Shown here: in pieces, positions 12,201-23,779 of the stretch | Layout of the letters: the number at the start of each line of letters is the position of its first letter | How positions within the stretch are numbered: the first letter of the stretch is position 1 | From: Actinostola sp. cb2023 | Lineage: Eukaryota; Cnidaria; Anthozoa; Actiniaria; Actinostolidae | Direction of reading: 5' to 3' | Assembly (NCBI GenBank): GCA_033675265.1 | Contig: JAUJYZ010000325.1 | Location: forward strand, 434,001 to 498,000 | Length of the DNA stretch: 64,000 nucleotides | The notes under the pieces: model-generated | What the model was told of the DNA's origin: nothing | The model's database searches: none | Seen by the model: only the letters and a program-made list of their open reading frames with translations | Made by a program: the position numbers and the translations under genes

Positions 12201-13780
12201 AAAATGCTTCTTGACGGAGTTATGTTGGGCCAGACAGATAAATATTTGGCTCTTGAGGTTTGTATGGAACTCACTACTGTTGGTCTGTATGTCATGACCT
12301 TTGAGCCCAATATTTCCCTGCCTGGCACTCCCATTCTGTCAATATCTACATGCATAAGTACTTACTTATACCTGGCATTGGTGATAAACATTATTGATTA
12401 TTGTAGGACCTCAATAACAGGGCTCTGAAATTAGAATCATTGATTGAGGAAGTCGATGCTAATTCTTTGTCAGAAGAAATAAAACAGACTAATAAACTCT
12501 GTAAGTAGAAACAACAACTTATTTTATTGCATGTAGTTCATGTTCAGTTACAATAATATCATGATTTATCAATTAGAAAATAGAGTTATTCCAATAAACC
12601 TGGGCATTATATACTACAGTAACTACACCAATACACACTAGGGGTGTCGAATGGTCCTCGCAAAAAGCCAGAGTCTCGCAAAAATTTTGGTCAAATTTCG
12701 CGGGTTTCGAAATCTCGTTTTTTTCTCGAAAAGCCATCTCTCTCAAATTTTGAAAACAAAGGAAATCGGTGAAAAAGTGTCTCGGGCTCGCAATAAATAT
12801 GCCTTGTCTCGGAGTCTAGCAAAGTCTCACCATGACCATTCGATACCCCTCACAGACACTCACACACTCTTTTGTTTCTTTTGTTTGTTTGCATCTAATA
12901 AACACTGACAACTAATTATTTAGTAGTGCCCAGGTTTATTGGAATCACTCTATCTGATGCTTGGAAATTAATACAATTTCAGTGAAACAGATGCAAGACA
13001 AAATCAAGAAGCAAGGATTTCCAGAGTCAAGTGTACATGTACCTGTTACCAATACAACAATGAAAGGTACTGTACATAGTAGCTCCACATGTGTTGGTAG
13101 GGTGGTCACTAGGTTTTTGGTAGCAGGCTCTCGAGCTATAAAATACATGTACACGTACGTAGGTGGCTCTAAGCAACACAGTCTAGTGGTTTAACCACAG
13201 GCAGCTCAAATAAAGACATACATCATTTTCATGGGCTTCCCGTGGTAGAACACACAGGATTTGTATTATATTGGGTACCCTGTGGTACCAGTCACAAAAT
13301 TGCCTATGCTTATGTTCACTAGAGTGGGTGTTTCTTGGTGCTACAGTCTGCATTGTATTCTTGGTTAGGTTTCTTTGTATGCAGGGTATTGTTTTGGTTC
13401 AAGTTCATTCTTCTCGTTCTTTGTGTTCATTGTCTAACATCATCTGGTGTTCTGCAACACCAAGAAACCTCCACTAGAGTTTTGTCACTATGTGAATGTC
13501 ACAAAGAAAACTAGATATAAAATGATGCAAAATTATGATAGGGTGCACGATGAAGCATGCTGTTCCACAGAGTTTAACATGTGAAGGCATTCTCTTCTTT
13601 GAAAAGATCATGGATGGCAAACATACTCAGAGAAGCTTATGCCGTCACAGGTTATATCACCTAATTATACAGTGTAGATGTGTTGGTTGTGCACAATGTA
13701 CGTATACTCATCTAAATATGTTACTGCTTGCAGGTCCATTCAGCCATCATGAAATCGTTAATCAGTTATTTCCAAAATGA
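9251..13780 (+). CDS. basic, serine-rich coiled-coil nuclear protein, possibly kinetochore-related
   Basis: Seven exons with GT-AG junctions and matching phases: 9251-9388, 9684-10371, 10997-11059, 11386-11597, 12407-12500, 12983-13066, 13734-13780. They give 441 aa. The first 45 residues are very basic (RGTRKRRTTSARRK). Residues 47-190 are Ser/Lys-rich with several NLS-like clusters (LRGRKRA, KKSKRK). Residues 190-275 are acidic and Ser-rich. From about 300 to 400 is a predicted coiled coil (YKVEDELLKTLNRQAQRRII, then LESLKKMLESSEEELNGLK). It ends in a short tail (FSHHEIVNQLFPK). A disordered basic N-terminus plus C-terminal coiled coil resembles CENP-U/CENP-Q type inner-kinetochore proteins, but I do not recognise the family. 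AATAAA at 13911 is a likely polyA signal. The exon structure is well supported; function is not. Confidence 0.78.
10629..10795. mobile_element. short Harbinger-like MITE
   Basis: The left end GGGCGGATCCAGGATT and right end CTAGATCCACCC are inverted repeats. The interior is rich in GGGGGT and GTGCACC. Elements with this kind of GGCGGATC end recur here (see 26855-27011). It lies in an intron of the coiled-coil gene. Confidence 0.7.
11679..11952. mobile_element. MITE copy, G-run family, right end eroded
   Basis: GGGGGTGTACTCAGG and GGGGAGGTGCGAATGAGGCC, followed by runs of AACCCCCAAAAAGTCC, closely match the element at 19448-19700. The right terminal repeat is not recognisable here. It lies in an intron of the coiled-coil gene. 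Confidence 0.65.
12053..12126. mobile_element. 74-bp MITE with 8-bp target duplication (copy 2 of the 1181 family)
   Basis: Both ends match the element at 1181-1306 (TAGACTGATTCCATAAGTCG, and its complement with two changes). GCAGATTT flanks it at 12045-12052 and 12127-12134. The interior is shorter than in copy 1. Confidence 0.8.
12641..12849. mobile_element. 209-bp MITE
   Basis: GGGGTGTCGAATGGTC at the left and GACCATTCGATACCCC at the right are inverted repeats. The interior carries many CTCGCAAAA/CTCGAAAA motifs. It lies between exons 5 and 6 of the coiled-coil gene. Confidence 0.75.
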
Positions 13781-14103
13781 AGTATATTATGTACCTGCAT
13801 GTACATGGTTCTATGATGATGTCAAGAAATGGGAGCCAAATTATACAATGCAGTTGCATGTATCTGTTACTGATGCTAGTGTTTATATACACATTGTACA
13901 GCATGCTCAGAATAAAAAGAAAGACATTAGGATAACTGTTGTAAATATTCCTTTGTTTGCAAAACGATAGCCACTACAAATATATTCTTTACTAAAATAT
14001 TGCCACAGTAAATGAAATATGTTTTTGCCACAGCACCTACATACATACATGTACAAGTTATACAATTCCAACATAACATATATAAATTAGTTATTGGTAT
14101 ATT
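13781..14103. other. 3' UTR/intergenic spacer between convergent genes
   Basis: Separates the tail-to-tail stops at 13780 (plus) and 14104 (minus). AATAAA at 13911-13916 can serve the plus-strand gene. No clear polyA signal for the minus-strand LSM4 is seen. Confidence 0.6.
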
Positions 14104-16001
14104 CTATCTGCCTGCGACTTCGCCACCTTTCTTTCCTCTTCCTCCACCGCGTCCTTGTCCACCGCCACGACCACTGAAGCCGCGACCACCACCACCTCCA
14201 CCCCCACCCCCACGGCCACCACCACCACCACCTCGACCTGAAAAAAAAGCATAAAATAAAATTCTCTTGAACTATGTACCATAAACACTCATAGATAAGC
14301 TGTACTCCAAGTTAATTATTTAACTCAAATTTTTGGGAAAATATATTTAAAAAAATTCATAAGATTACAAACCAAAATCAAGAAGAAAGGTTAAACATTC
14401 TTTGCTTCATAAAACATGTTTGATCAAAAAACATCCTTACCTCCTCTACCACCTCTGCCACGCCCTTGTGGCTTGGCCTCTTCTTTGACCATGTCAATTA
14501 CCTGGGAAAAAACAATGCAAATAATACAGTCTCAGTTAGAAAGTGAGCATTATTGAAGGTATTGGTCACCCTGTGTTAACAGAGGAAGAGGTAGGTTCCA
14601 GTCCCCTGTCACCACAGGAAGACCAAAGAAGAGAAATCAGATTTCCCTGCAAAGGAGGCTACCATTGAAGCAGGGACCACGGAGATGGGGGGCTCTACTA
14701 GTATATCCGGCCCTTCCACTTTCAAGGGTGCTCCGTGGTCCCTGTGAAGGGGTCTGTGCAAGAACATTTTAAGGGATCTCTGATCAAAAACTAGATTCTC
14801 CTCTAGACTCTTTGAATTCTAAAGGAGAATTTGGTTTCTGATCACAAGTCATTACTTGGGCTGTTCACATACATGTACCCCCTTCAGTTTCTAAGAACAG
14901 TTCAAAAGCTTACCTCATCAGGTATACGTAAATATTTGATGTTACTACCGCGTACAAAACATTCGGGAATTTTCCAAAACCTGTCACCATCCTAAAATCA
15001 AATATATCATCCACCTCAGTTACATTTGTATACATGTAGTAGGTTGATCTACGTAAAGGTACGTATTGCAGGGACATCTTGTCTTGTTTTAATACCAGCA
15101 ATTTTAATGGAAAAAAATACAAATTTTCATGTTGACAGAATTTTGTTCCTGGAACATGACTTATTATATGGGAGGTTTTACGTGTGACGTAGTGGCCGTC
15201 AAAATCTACAAAATGTTCGAACCTAACTTTCAAAGTCTGTTAGTTTTTCTTCAAGCAACTAGATGGCATTTGTTTGTTTGTTTATAAGTAACTTATATTT
15301 GGTACATTTGACAGATATTTAGACTTCACCGATCTAAAATTGAAGTTTTGAGCAAGTAAAATGACGGTTTGACGGCCACTCGCGACAGATTTTGACGTCA
15401 GAAAAAGATTCCATAAAACCTCCCATTACACTTGCTTGAAATAAGGGTCACGTCACAGGAACAAAATGTATGTATAAAGTTGCATCTCGCCATGTGTAGT
15501 TATTCTGTATGTAGTACCGACATGTTTAGCAACCTTTATGGCAAGAAGGCAAAGAAATAATTATTGTGAATTAATCAACCAATCACTGACACTTCAGATC
15601 ACTGCATATAAAGTACAACATTACAATACAGTACAATAATGCAAGGACATTTAGTGTTTATCGACCTACCCTGGACGTACAGATAACTTCTCGTAAGTTA
15701 ATATTCATCCAATTGTCACAGCTTACAAGATGTCCGTTGTATGTTTCGCCATTCTTCAACTCTACGAGCTAAAAGAAGACGACATGTTTTGTTTTAAACT
15801 TTGACAACGTTCACTGTTCAGTTTAGCTCTGAGACAAGAATCAATCTAACTCACCATAGGATGGTTTTGAGCCGTCCGTAGGAGAGACAGTGGAAGCTAA
15901 ATAGAAATAGATTGTATAGTTAGTGTCCTTTTCCGTGTAGTAATATCATAAACAACTTATAAACGCTTTTAAATCTCAAAGAGTGCAGTACTCACCACCA
16001 T
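14104..16001 (-). CDS. LSM4: U6 snRNA-associated Sm-like protein LSm4
   Basis: Six exons: 16001-15996, 15896-15855, 15768-15670, 14991-14914, 14501-14441, 14237-14104, giving 139 aa, the same length as human LSm4. The Sm fold is almost identical to known LSm4: [14 protein letters not shown], then the Sm1 region [20 protein letters not shown] and the Sm2 region [15 protein letters not shown]. The last exon encodes a glycine/arginine tail ([16 protein letters not shown]). LSm4 is part of the LSm2-8 ring binding the U6 snRNA 3' end in the nucleus and the LSm1-7 ring of cytoplasmic mRNA decapping. The first exon is only six coding bases (Met-Val), using a GTGAGT donor. Using the GTG one codon earlier as donor would give a Met-only exon, as in human. 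It is head-to-head with OGFOD1. Confidence 0.97.
15141..15467. mobile_element. MITE in LSM4 intron 3
   Basis: TTTTGTTCCTG at the left pairs with CAGGAACAAAA at the right. The arms continue through GGGAGGTTTTA and TGGCCGTCAAA, each with an inverted counterpart. About 327 bp, no coding capacity. Confidence 0.75.
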
Positions 16002-16144
16002 GTTGGATTTATCCTGTAGTACCCAGGCCCTCGCAGGCAAGAAATGTAACAACGAGGAACGCCTGTCGATTTTGATCCACGTGGAGAGTAAAAATCGTTC
16101 TCGTAAACATTTCTGGCGATTTGTTGCTATTTTCTTTCAATAAT
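16002..16144. promoter_or_regulatory. shared LSM4/OGFOD1 bidirectional promoter interval
   Basis: Only 143 bp separate the divergent start codons of LSM4 (16001, minus) and OGFOD1 (16145, plus), so both 5' UTRs and a shared promoter must fit here. No TATA box is evident. The inference rests on gene geometry, not on a recognised motif. Confidence 0.7.
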
Positions 16145-19100
16145 ATGAAGTCTTCTAAACGAAAAGTCAGAGAACAAGATGTAGAAAGTGAAGTGGCAAA
16201 ATCGGGAAGAAAACAGAAGAAATCTGCCAACAACAACAGTGAATCCACGTCGACCACCTCATCTTTGAGTGCTTATTTGGAAGATGAAGATTTCAAGACT
16301 AAGTTTTCGGATGCTTTTAGGTGAGTGTTTGAAGTTCGTGCAGTGTTGTCTGTCAACTGTGTATTTATATTGTATATCTGTTTGTTTTCTGTCGTGAAAA
16401 TTTAAACAAAACAGCTGTAAAAACTCTACAAATTCCACTGTGAAAATTATCACAACTGTGTTAACAATCTGTTGTTGCGTTTTGTTGGTTCTTTTAATAA
16501 TTATTACCAACATGTCTCAATATTTCATTTTACCTTTTCAGAAGCAATAAATCATTAAATGGTAAGTTACAATATCTGCAGACTATCGGGGGAGGCAAGA
16601 GGTACATGTAGCTGTACAACATGTACAATGTATGTGCCACCTCTAATTTTTGACCATATGCAGCTATGTTACAAGGCTTTTAATCAGTGAATGAATGAAT
16701 GATTTTATTTACTGTGAAGCATACGTTAGCAGACATACTTGTGTAACTGTGCAGCAAACGCTCTGCAGGTTTAAAAATGCATGCACATCTATATTATTAC
16801 TGGTTTGGATGAAGACATTGATCAGTGAATGTCTATATAGATACAGTAATGTTGTATGTTTCTCTAATGCTGAGTTTCTTCTTCAGATGGCGAGGCTGTC
16901 ATTCACAGCAAACCATTCACCTGTTGCACGCTAAACAACTTTATCTCTGACAAAAAATATTTAAAGGAATTGAAGGAACAACTGCTGAAGTTGAATTTTA
17001 ATGAAAAGTCTAATGACCTGTATAAGTTTAAACAGGTAAATAATATTGATTTTTATACTGTACGTTCCAATGTATATATGTGACTTATACTTCATGTCTG
17101 TTCTAGATAGCCTCAGATGTGGGGAGTGAATGAATGAATGAATGAACAAATGAATGGAAGAACAAATGAATGGAAGAACAAACAAACAAATAAATGCAGA
17201 ATGAGTTGTGTACCTCCAGCCATGTATTAATTCTCTAAATATTATTCCCAACTCAGAGTAATGATTTAAAAAAGACATCAAATAAACAAATATCAAAGTT
17301 AAGGTGAGTGTAAATATATGTATTTTTTGCAATTTTGTTTAGTGTAAAATGTTTTATATTGCAATATTAGACAACCATAAGTAACCATGATTTTCATTAC
17401 AACTAGTTTTCATATCTTATTTGCAGGAAAACACTTTACCAAGACTTTCGTAGTTGGCTGGAAAATGTGACAGGATTTGAACTTACCGATGAAATTGATA
17501 TGTCATGTGCAAAGTACGAACACACAGGTAGATTGAAAGCATTAGCTTGATTTATTATTATTATTATTATTTATTATTATTATTTATTTTTATTATTTAT
17601 TATTATTATTATTTATTATTATTATTATTTATTATTATTATTTTTTATTATTATTATACCCAATACTCTCAGAAAGCTGATGTAGAGATGTCATTGATAC
17701 ATTATAGTAGGTTGAAGTTGTCCTTCAGTAGCATAGTGTTGATAGAGGTACTAAAGCAAATGCGGCCGTGAACTACTGGATGTAACGTGTGTTTATTAGC
17801 CTGAGAGGCATTGCCTCTGATGATGTCGGTGCCCGACGAAAGCTCAGTAGTTCACGGCTGCATTTGCTTTAGTACCTCATATACATTATTTATATAGCTT
17901 TATGATTATTGCTGTCCTTTTATCAATGTTCTATAGATATTCTACTTTGTCACGATGATGAGCTAGAAGGTCGTCGTGTGGCTTTTATCTTGTACCTTGT
18001 CCCTGATTCCTGGAAGCCTAAAGATGGAGGTAAGTTTATTGGTATTTATAATCAATATATACAAATCATATCCATCAGCTCTTATTCTCTCTCCTTACCA
18101 GTCTTCACGCTAGTTTTCATTTTCTTGCTATAGGATCATTAGACCTTTTCTCAGTAGATGGTAAGTCTTAGTGTATAAAACATTTATAATGTATGAACTG
18201 CCTGGCAAGAAATCAGAATGGAATGTATTGACTATAGTTGTGTGAATGTTTTAGAACATGGTCAGCCAGATAAGGTTGTTGAGTCCTTGGCGCCACAATG
18301 GAATTCTCTTGCTTTCTTTGAAGTATCACCTGTATCATTCCATCAGGTAACATATATCATATTTTATCCTTGCTTCTTTTCCCACCTTTCTTCTCTCTTT
18401 GATTTCCATCTGTCCATCCCTCTTCATTTTCTTCTTCCATCCTTGCTTTTCCCATACCTCCTTCCCTCCCTTCTTCTCAGGGGTATTAAGGCATGGTTCT
18501 AGGATGTATGCTGAAAATTAAGAGGGGGTGGTCTATTTCCTTTTCTTTGCGAGATTCTTTCATGAAACTTTAAGTGATACAACAATGTGACAATCTCAAC
18601 AAATAAACATATCAGTTTCCATGGAAACATGCAATGTGACCTTTGAACTCTAATTATATTTTATAAAATAAAAGTCTCGTGCATACAGGTAAAGAAATTT
18701 TGCATGACAAGGATTTAATTGAAAATTAAATAGACTTCCTACCTAGTTTATTGGTCTAATTGGATAAGTTGGAAAAAGTAATGGGAAGGGTGATAAACGT
18801 GAAAATGAAATTTGATACTCTCGATTTATGACTCAGCAATTATATATTTCCAAAATATCCAATTAGCCTGATGAACAGCATGGTAAACTGTATTATTTTC
18901 ACTATCTTCTACTCTGATATACTAACGTTGTGCGCTTCTACCAAAGCCTGAATCTTGCTATAGGATATTTTCTTAAACCCGGGTTAAAAGGTCAAATGTA
19001 TTGTTGCCATGGTAACTAACTTCACAAATATGTACAATCTGCTCATCTATACATTTAATCCTGAACCCAAGCTTCTGCAATAAAACGAAAGCAAATTACA

Positions 19101-22100
19101 ACCCCCTTATAGTTTTATGGGCGTGATCGCCTTAGAACCATGCCTTAATATAACTGAGTTCCTATCCTCCTCCTTTCCCTCCTTCTTTCCACTTATATTG
19201 TTGTTGTTTTCTTCTCTTCCCTCTTTTCTCCCTTCTCTTCTCATCTGATTCTTTTCATTCTTCTTTCTCATTTCTTTTCGTATTTACCACAGGTTTCAGA
19301 GGTGTTATCAGAAGACAAAACTCGACTATCAATAAGCGGTTGGTTCCACGGCAAACCACCCAAGAGACCTCTACCATATAAGGAACCATGCCTACCAACA
19401 CAACCACCCAAACAGATGGAGGTATTTACAATGGGCCAAATACTCCAGGGGGGGGGGGGGGGGGGGTACTCAGGGGTAACAGTGACGGGGAGGTGCGAAT
19501 GAGGCCAAACGTTTTTACCCAAAAAAAGCAAACATTTTCTCTCCGCATAAAATCAAGAACGGTAGGATATCGTTTTTATCAACCCCCCCAAAAATTGCTA
19601 ACCCCAAAAAAGTCCCAAGCCACAAATTTCAAACCCCAAAAAGGTATTCGCACCTCCCCGTCACTGATACCCCTGAGACCCCCCCCCCCCCCCCCCCCCC
19701 GGGCCAAATACATGCAGTGAAACCTATCTGAGTGACCATCGATCTCTCTTAGCAGACCATTCTGTAAAACACGCTTTATCTAAGTTCTCAATCAAGTAAT
19801 AATATTGTTATTATTGATTCTTATCTAAAAATGATGTTGTATTCTGAACTGTTTCTGCTTTATATCAGGACGAGTGTCTTGTCGAGTGGATCAACCCAAT
19901 CTATCTAGACGTTGGCGTTGTGTCTCATATACGGGAAAGATTTGAAGATGAATCAGAAATCGAACTACAGGACTTTCTTTTGGTAACAGCTAGTTCGTCT
20001 GTCTTTCTGGTTGTCCATTTGCTCGTTTATTTGTTTGTTTGCTCATACGTTCATTTGCTTATTTGCTTGCTTGGTAGCTTGTTTGTTTGCATGTTCATTT
20101 GTTTGCTTGTTTGTTTGATTGTATGTATGTATGTTTGAGGGATGGCTAAGAAAACTACTATTTTCCTGAGTTCACATTATATAACCCTGACAAACGTAAT
20201 AATACATACATCTATGATTAACTATGATGACAGCAATTGTTCACAGGTCCTTTAGTTACTATTGCTTTCTTTTCTTTTTGAAGGAAGAAAAGTACGACAA
20301 AGTTATCGAGGCTCTACGAAGCGAAAACATCAAATGGAGGCAAATCGGTCCAGCAAACAAAAGGTGCGTGAAGAAAAGGGAACCACGTTTTAAACTTACA
20401 ACGCAAGCGCAAGCATAAGCGCAAGCATAAGCGCAAGCATTAGCGCAGGCGTTAGCGCAGGCGTTAGCGCAGGCGTTAGCGCAGGCGTTAGCGCAGGCGT
20501 TAGCGCAGGCGTTAGCGCAGGCGTTAGCGCAGGCGTTAGCGCAGGCGTTAGCGCAGGCGTTAGCGCAGGCGTTAGCGCAGGCGTTAGCGCAGGCGTTAGC
20601 GCAGGCGTTAGCGCAGGCGTTAGGCTAAGCTAGAGACCTTAGATTACGCGCGCGCTTCTCGTAGTCTTTATATTTCATGCCCAGTATTTATATAGTTATT
20701 GAGAAAGGTGGGGCCAGTTCTGGACTAGCTTTGCACATGCTTTGCGACTTTTTCAGTCGAACACTATAATGATTGCATCTTTTATTGACCGCCTCCCGTA
20801 AGTGACCGTCTTACCTATCAGAAAACGTGGTCGAACAGAGGTTTATGTTGAATAATCGTGAATTAATTTTCCAGACACTACGATCGCGCATGCTCAGATA
20901 GTATACCCGCTGTGCTTCGCGAGCTGAATGACGTCCTCATGTCAACGTCGATGTTTAAACTTCTCAGAACTTTAACAGGACTTGATTTGGCGGATACGCC
21001 TCTCTCAACAGAGGAGAGTGATGAGGTAGGGAATATATCGAAACAGAAAGCTATTCCATCGCTGATGACGCAAGCAGTAGAGCAAGCAGTAGCGCAGGCA
21101 GCCGTGCAGGCAATCGCGCAAGCAGTCGTGCAGGCAGTCGTGCAGGCAGTCGCGCAAGCAGTCGTGCAGGCAGTCATGCAGGCAGTCGCGCAGGCAGTCG
21201 CGCAAGCAGTCGTGCAGGCAGTCGCTCAGGCAGTCGCGCAAGCAGTCAGTCGCGCAGGCAGTCGTGCAGGCAATCGCGCAAGCAGTCGTGCAGGCAATCG
21301 CGCAGGCAGTCGCGCAAGCAGTCAGTCGCGCAAGCAGTCGTGCAGGCAGTCGCGCAGGCAGTCGCGCAAGCAGTCGTGCAGGCAGTCGCGCAGGCAGTCG
21401 CGCAAGCAGTCGTGCAGGCAGTCGCTCAGGCAGTCGCGCAAGCAGTCAGTCGCGCAAGCAGTCGCGCAGGCAGTCGCGCAAGCAGTCAGTCGCGCAGGCA
21501 GTCGTGCAGGCATTCGCGCAGGCAGTCGCGCAAGCAGGCAGTCGCGCAGGCAGTCGCGCAGGCAGGCAGTCGCGCAGTCAGTCGCTCAGGCAGTCGCTCA
21601 GGCAGTCGCGCAGGCAGTCGCGCAGGCAGCCGCACAAGCAGTAGCGCAGGCAGCAGCGCAGCAGCAGCGCAAGCAGTAGCGTAAGCAGTAGCGCAAGCAA
21701 TAATCTTTGGTAATTTTAGGACGAGAGCGAGAAGGCCTCCCCTGGGAACCCCCGCTGTCGAGGTGAAATTCGTCGATGGTCTCATGGTAGCTATACCCTA
21801 GTACACGATACTGACCCTGAGAAAGCTGAATATGCGCTAGACGCGATGCTGTACTGTGGATGTGAAGGTGGGTACAATAAGAGTTAGGTTTTACAAGCAA
21901 CTTGTAGTCTTATTTGCGGCGTTGCATCTCTGGGTTACCCGAGGTAATTTTGACCGAGAGGGATTAAGTCGAGGAGAGTCAGTCTGACCACAGGTAACCC
22001 ACTCCCCGTAGAAATAAAACACGCACGCAGTAAGTGACGCAACATTTAGTGTCGTTTGGTTGGTTCCACTAGTTCCTATTTCTGTTATTTCTGAACTTCT

Positions 22101-22824
22101 TATTTGTTACAAGTTTGGGAAAGTGATGAATGGGGCGGTTTTACGTCGTATTTGGCCAATGAAGAAGATGAAGAGGTGAGAATCCCGAATTGCTTGATTT
22201 CATTAGACGTTATTTCCGGTCTCGTGAGGAATTTTCATCAGCTGAATTGCACCTTTTCAATAGAATACTCTCTGCTTGATAGCACATGGAGGGCAGTGTT
22301 TGCCCGTCATTTGAAGCAAATAATGAGATTCAAGGAGTTTTAACAGCTGATTGAAAGCCAGCAATTGAAAATTACCAGTAATGCTAATCATAAAAGTCAT
22401 CCATCCGGGCGGCACAACCCCACCCTAAATCATGGTGAATATACCCCTTCCCATGGGCACCCCAGTAATACGGATATTTCTGGTTTGTATCGGAATTGGT
22501 GGCGTTTAACTGCATCATCTCATGCTTTAATCATTAGTTTTCTCGCTCACGCATATTACTTTTGTCATCCGTACTTGGTATTAGCATTTGTTTTGGGGAC
22601 CTAAACATTCCCATCAAACCGAGTTAAAATAAAGTTAATCATGATCATTACTTTATTTCTAGCTTCTATCAGTTCACCCATTGGTTAATTCACTGGCCCT
22701 GGTTTACCGTGACATCGAGACCTTGAGATTTATTAAACACATCAACCACAAGTGTGTTAGCGCTGCTGCCACGTCACACACAGGACAGGGGTTCTGTGAT
22801 TTCCACTTTGTCTATTATGAATAG
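16145..22824 (+). CDS. OGFOD1: prolyl 3-hydroxylase OGFOD1 (Tpa1 family)
   Basis: Fifteen phase-compatible exons: 16145-16320, 16542-16561, 16887-17035, 17257-17303, 17427-17527, 17937-18029, 18134-18160, 18255-18346, 19293-19421, 19869-19982, 20284-20363, 20875-21025, 21720-21867, 22114-22175, 22663-22824. They give 516 aa (human 542). OGFOD1 is a 2-oxoglutarate/Fe(II) dioxygenase that hydroxylates a proline of ribosomal protein uS12 (RPS23). The catalytic half has [12 protein letters not shown] with iron ligands H170 and D172, then SFHQV with H234 and [10 protein letters not shown] with 2OG-binding R246; the 12-residue H-to-R spacing matches the human enzyme. The second, degenerate double-stranded beta-helix half ends [10 protein letters not shown]. 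The N-terminus is basic and Lys-rich, likely nuclear. All catalytic residues are present. Confidence 0.96.
17551..17658. repeat. (TTA)n microsatellite in an OGFOD1 intron
   Basis: About 108 bp of TTATTATTATT-type repeat with short interruptions, directly after the exon ending at 17527. Confidence 0.9.
17745..17878. mobile_element. 134-bp MITE in an OGFOD1 intron
   Basis: GAGGTACTAAAGCAAATGC at the left is matched by GCATTTGCTTTAGTACCTC at the right. The arms extend about 34 bp to CAGTAGTTCACGG. Confidence 0.85.
18347..19292. other. OGFOD1 intron, no element identified
   Basis: A 946-bp intron. Pyrimidine-rich tracts flank a unique AT-rich middle. A pair of short inverted segments (AAGGCATGGTTCTA near 18488 and TAGAACCATGCCTTA near 19132) may be the ends of an old inverted-repeat element of about 660 bp. 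Confidence 0.5.
19448..19700. mobile_element. MITE with G-run/C-run ends
   Basis: A run of G then TACTCAGGGGTAACAGTGAC at the left and GTCACTGATACCCCTGAG followed by a run of C at the right are inverted repeats; GGGGAGGTGCGAAT also pairs. A relative lies at 11679-11952. The homopolymer ends may be assembly-sensitive. Confidence 0.8.
20402..20625. repeat. 12-bp minisatellite (GCGCAGGCGTTA)n, OGFOD1 intron
   Basis: About 18 tandem units. The first few are GCGCAAGCATAA variants, the rest nearly identical GCGCAGGCGTTA. It begins about 40 bp after the donor of the exon ending at 20363. Confidence 0.95.
21062..21692. repeat. 12-bp minisatellite (GCAGGCAGTCGC)n, next OGFOD1 intron
   Basis: About 52 tandem units of a GCAGGCAGTCGC consensus with AAGCAGTAGC-type variants at both ends. 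Length in multiples of three keeps several frames open on both strands ([12 protein letters not shown]), but the flanking OGFOD1 exons splice across it in phase, so it is intronic. Confidence 0.95.
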
Positions 22825-22977
22825 CAATTATTATTAATATTAATTAATTATTAATAATATCTCCTCTTGGTCTTCATCCGCCTCGTATCGATCCGCCATA
22901 TTGACCGAGTAGATTTGATAACGACTCAAATGCCCCAGGGGAGGAACTAAGGGGAGTGGTCACGGGGACGACTCATT

Positions 22978-23150
22978 AGGGAGCTTAAGCAACAGACATT
23001 TTTGTCAACACGGACGGCATGAGGACAAAATACCTCTCGTTTACCAAGCCTGTCCCATCGTTTCATTGACTGTGTTGGTATGATTTTGAAGAGTGCCGTA
23101 CGAGAGGATAAATTCGATGGAAATTCAATTCAAAAAGCGCCCGTCCTATT

Positions 23151-23185
<35 letters not shown>

Positions 23186-23227
23186 TGCCGTCCGTGTTGG
23201 GCAAAACGTCTGTTGCTTAAGCTCCCT
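22978..23227. mobile_element. 250-bp MITE with poly-C centre
   Basis: AGGGAGCTTAAGCAACAGAC at the left and GTCTGTTGCTTAAGCTCCCT at the right are exact inverted repeats, extended by AACACGGACGGCA. A C-run lies at 23151-23180. Confidence 0.85.
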
Positions 23228-23779
23228 ATTACCAATCTACTCGGCCGGGAACAGATGGTTTTCAAAAAAAAAAAAACAAGAAAAGCATAGAAATGGCTCG
23301 CAGTCTATTAACGCGCAAGCAAGAAGGCTGGGATTGCAGAAGTTGCAAAGTCTAAATAGCGCGGCCATCTTGGAAATACTATAATCAATACTCTTGTTCA
23401 AAAGACATTTTTATTCATTCAAAGATTCATTTAAAAATAGTTCAAATATAAAATTCTTGATTAGTTTATTTTGATGGAATATTAAAAATCCTGTTGGTTT
23501 TTCTATAAAAATTGATGTTTTTAAGCAAAATTTTGATTCCCAATTAATTTTTTCTAACTACAGTTATGTATATCTACATACAGCTACATACAGCTAGTTC
23601 TGATCCAAAACAACATATAAACGTACAGGCAGTGAAGCAGGACAGTCACGTAGTTGAACAAAAAAAAACTACCTCGTACCCAGTCCCCTCCTTCGACTCT
23701 TGGCGGTGGAAGCATGGGTGTTCTATTGACTTTCACGAGATCATCATAAATCTGTTTGAAATGCTTATTTTACTCAATT

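Noticed and set aside
14012..14288. Pro-rich plus-strand and Val-rich minus-strand frames
   Set aside because: Shadows of the Gly/Arg-rich last exon of LSM4 in other frames.
20912..21679. 255-codon frame of Ala-Gln-Ala-Val repeats
   Set aside because: Its first part is the OGFOD1 exon 20875-21025. The rest is a 12-bp minisatellite in an intron that both flanking exons skip in phase.
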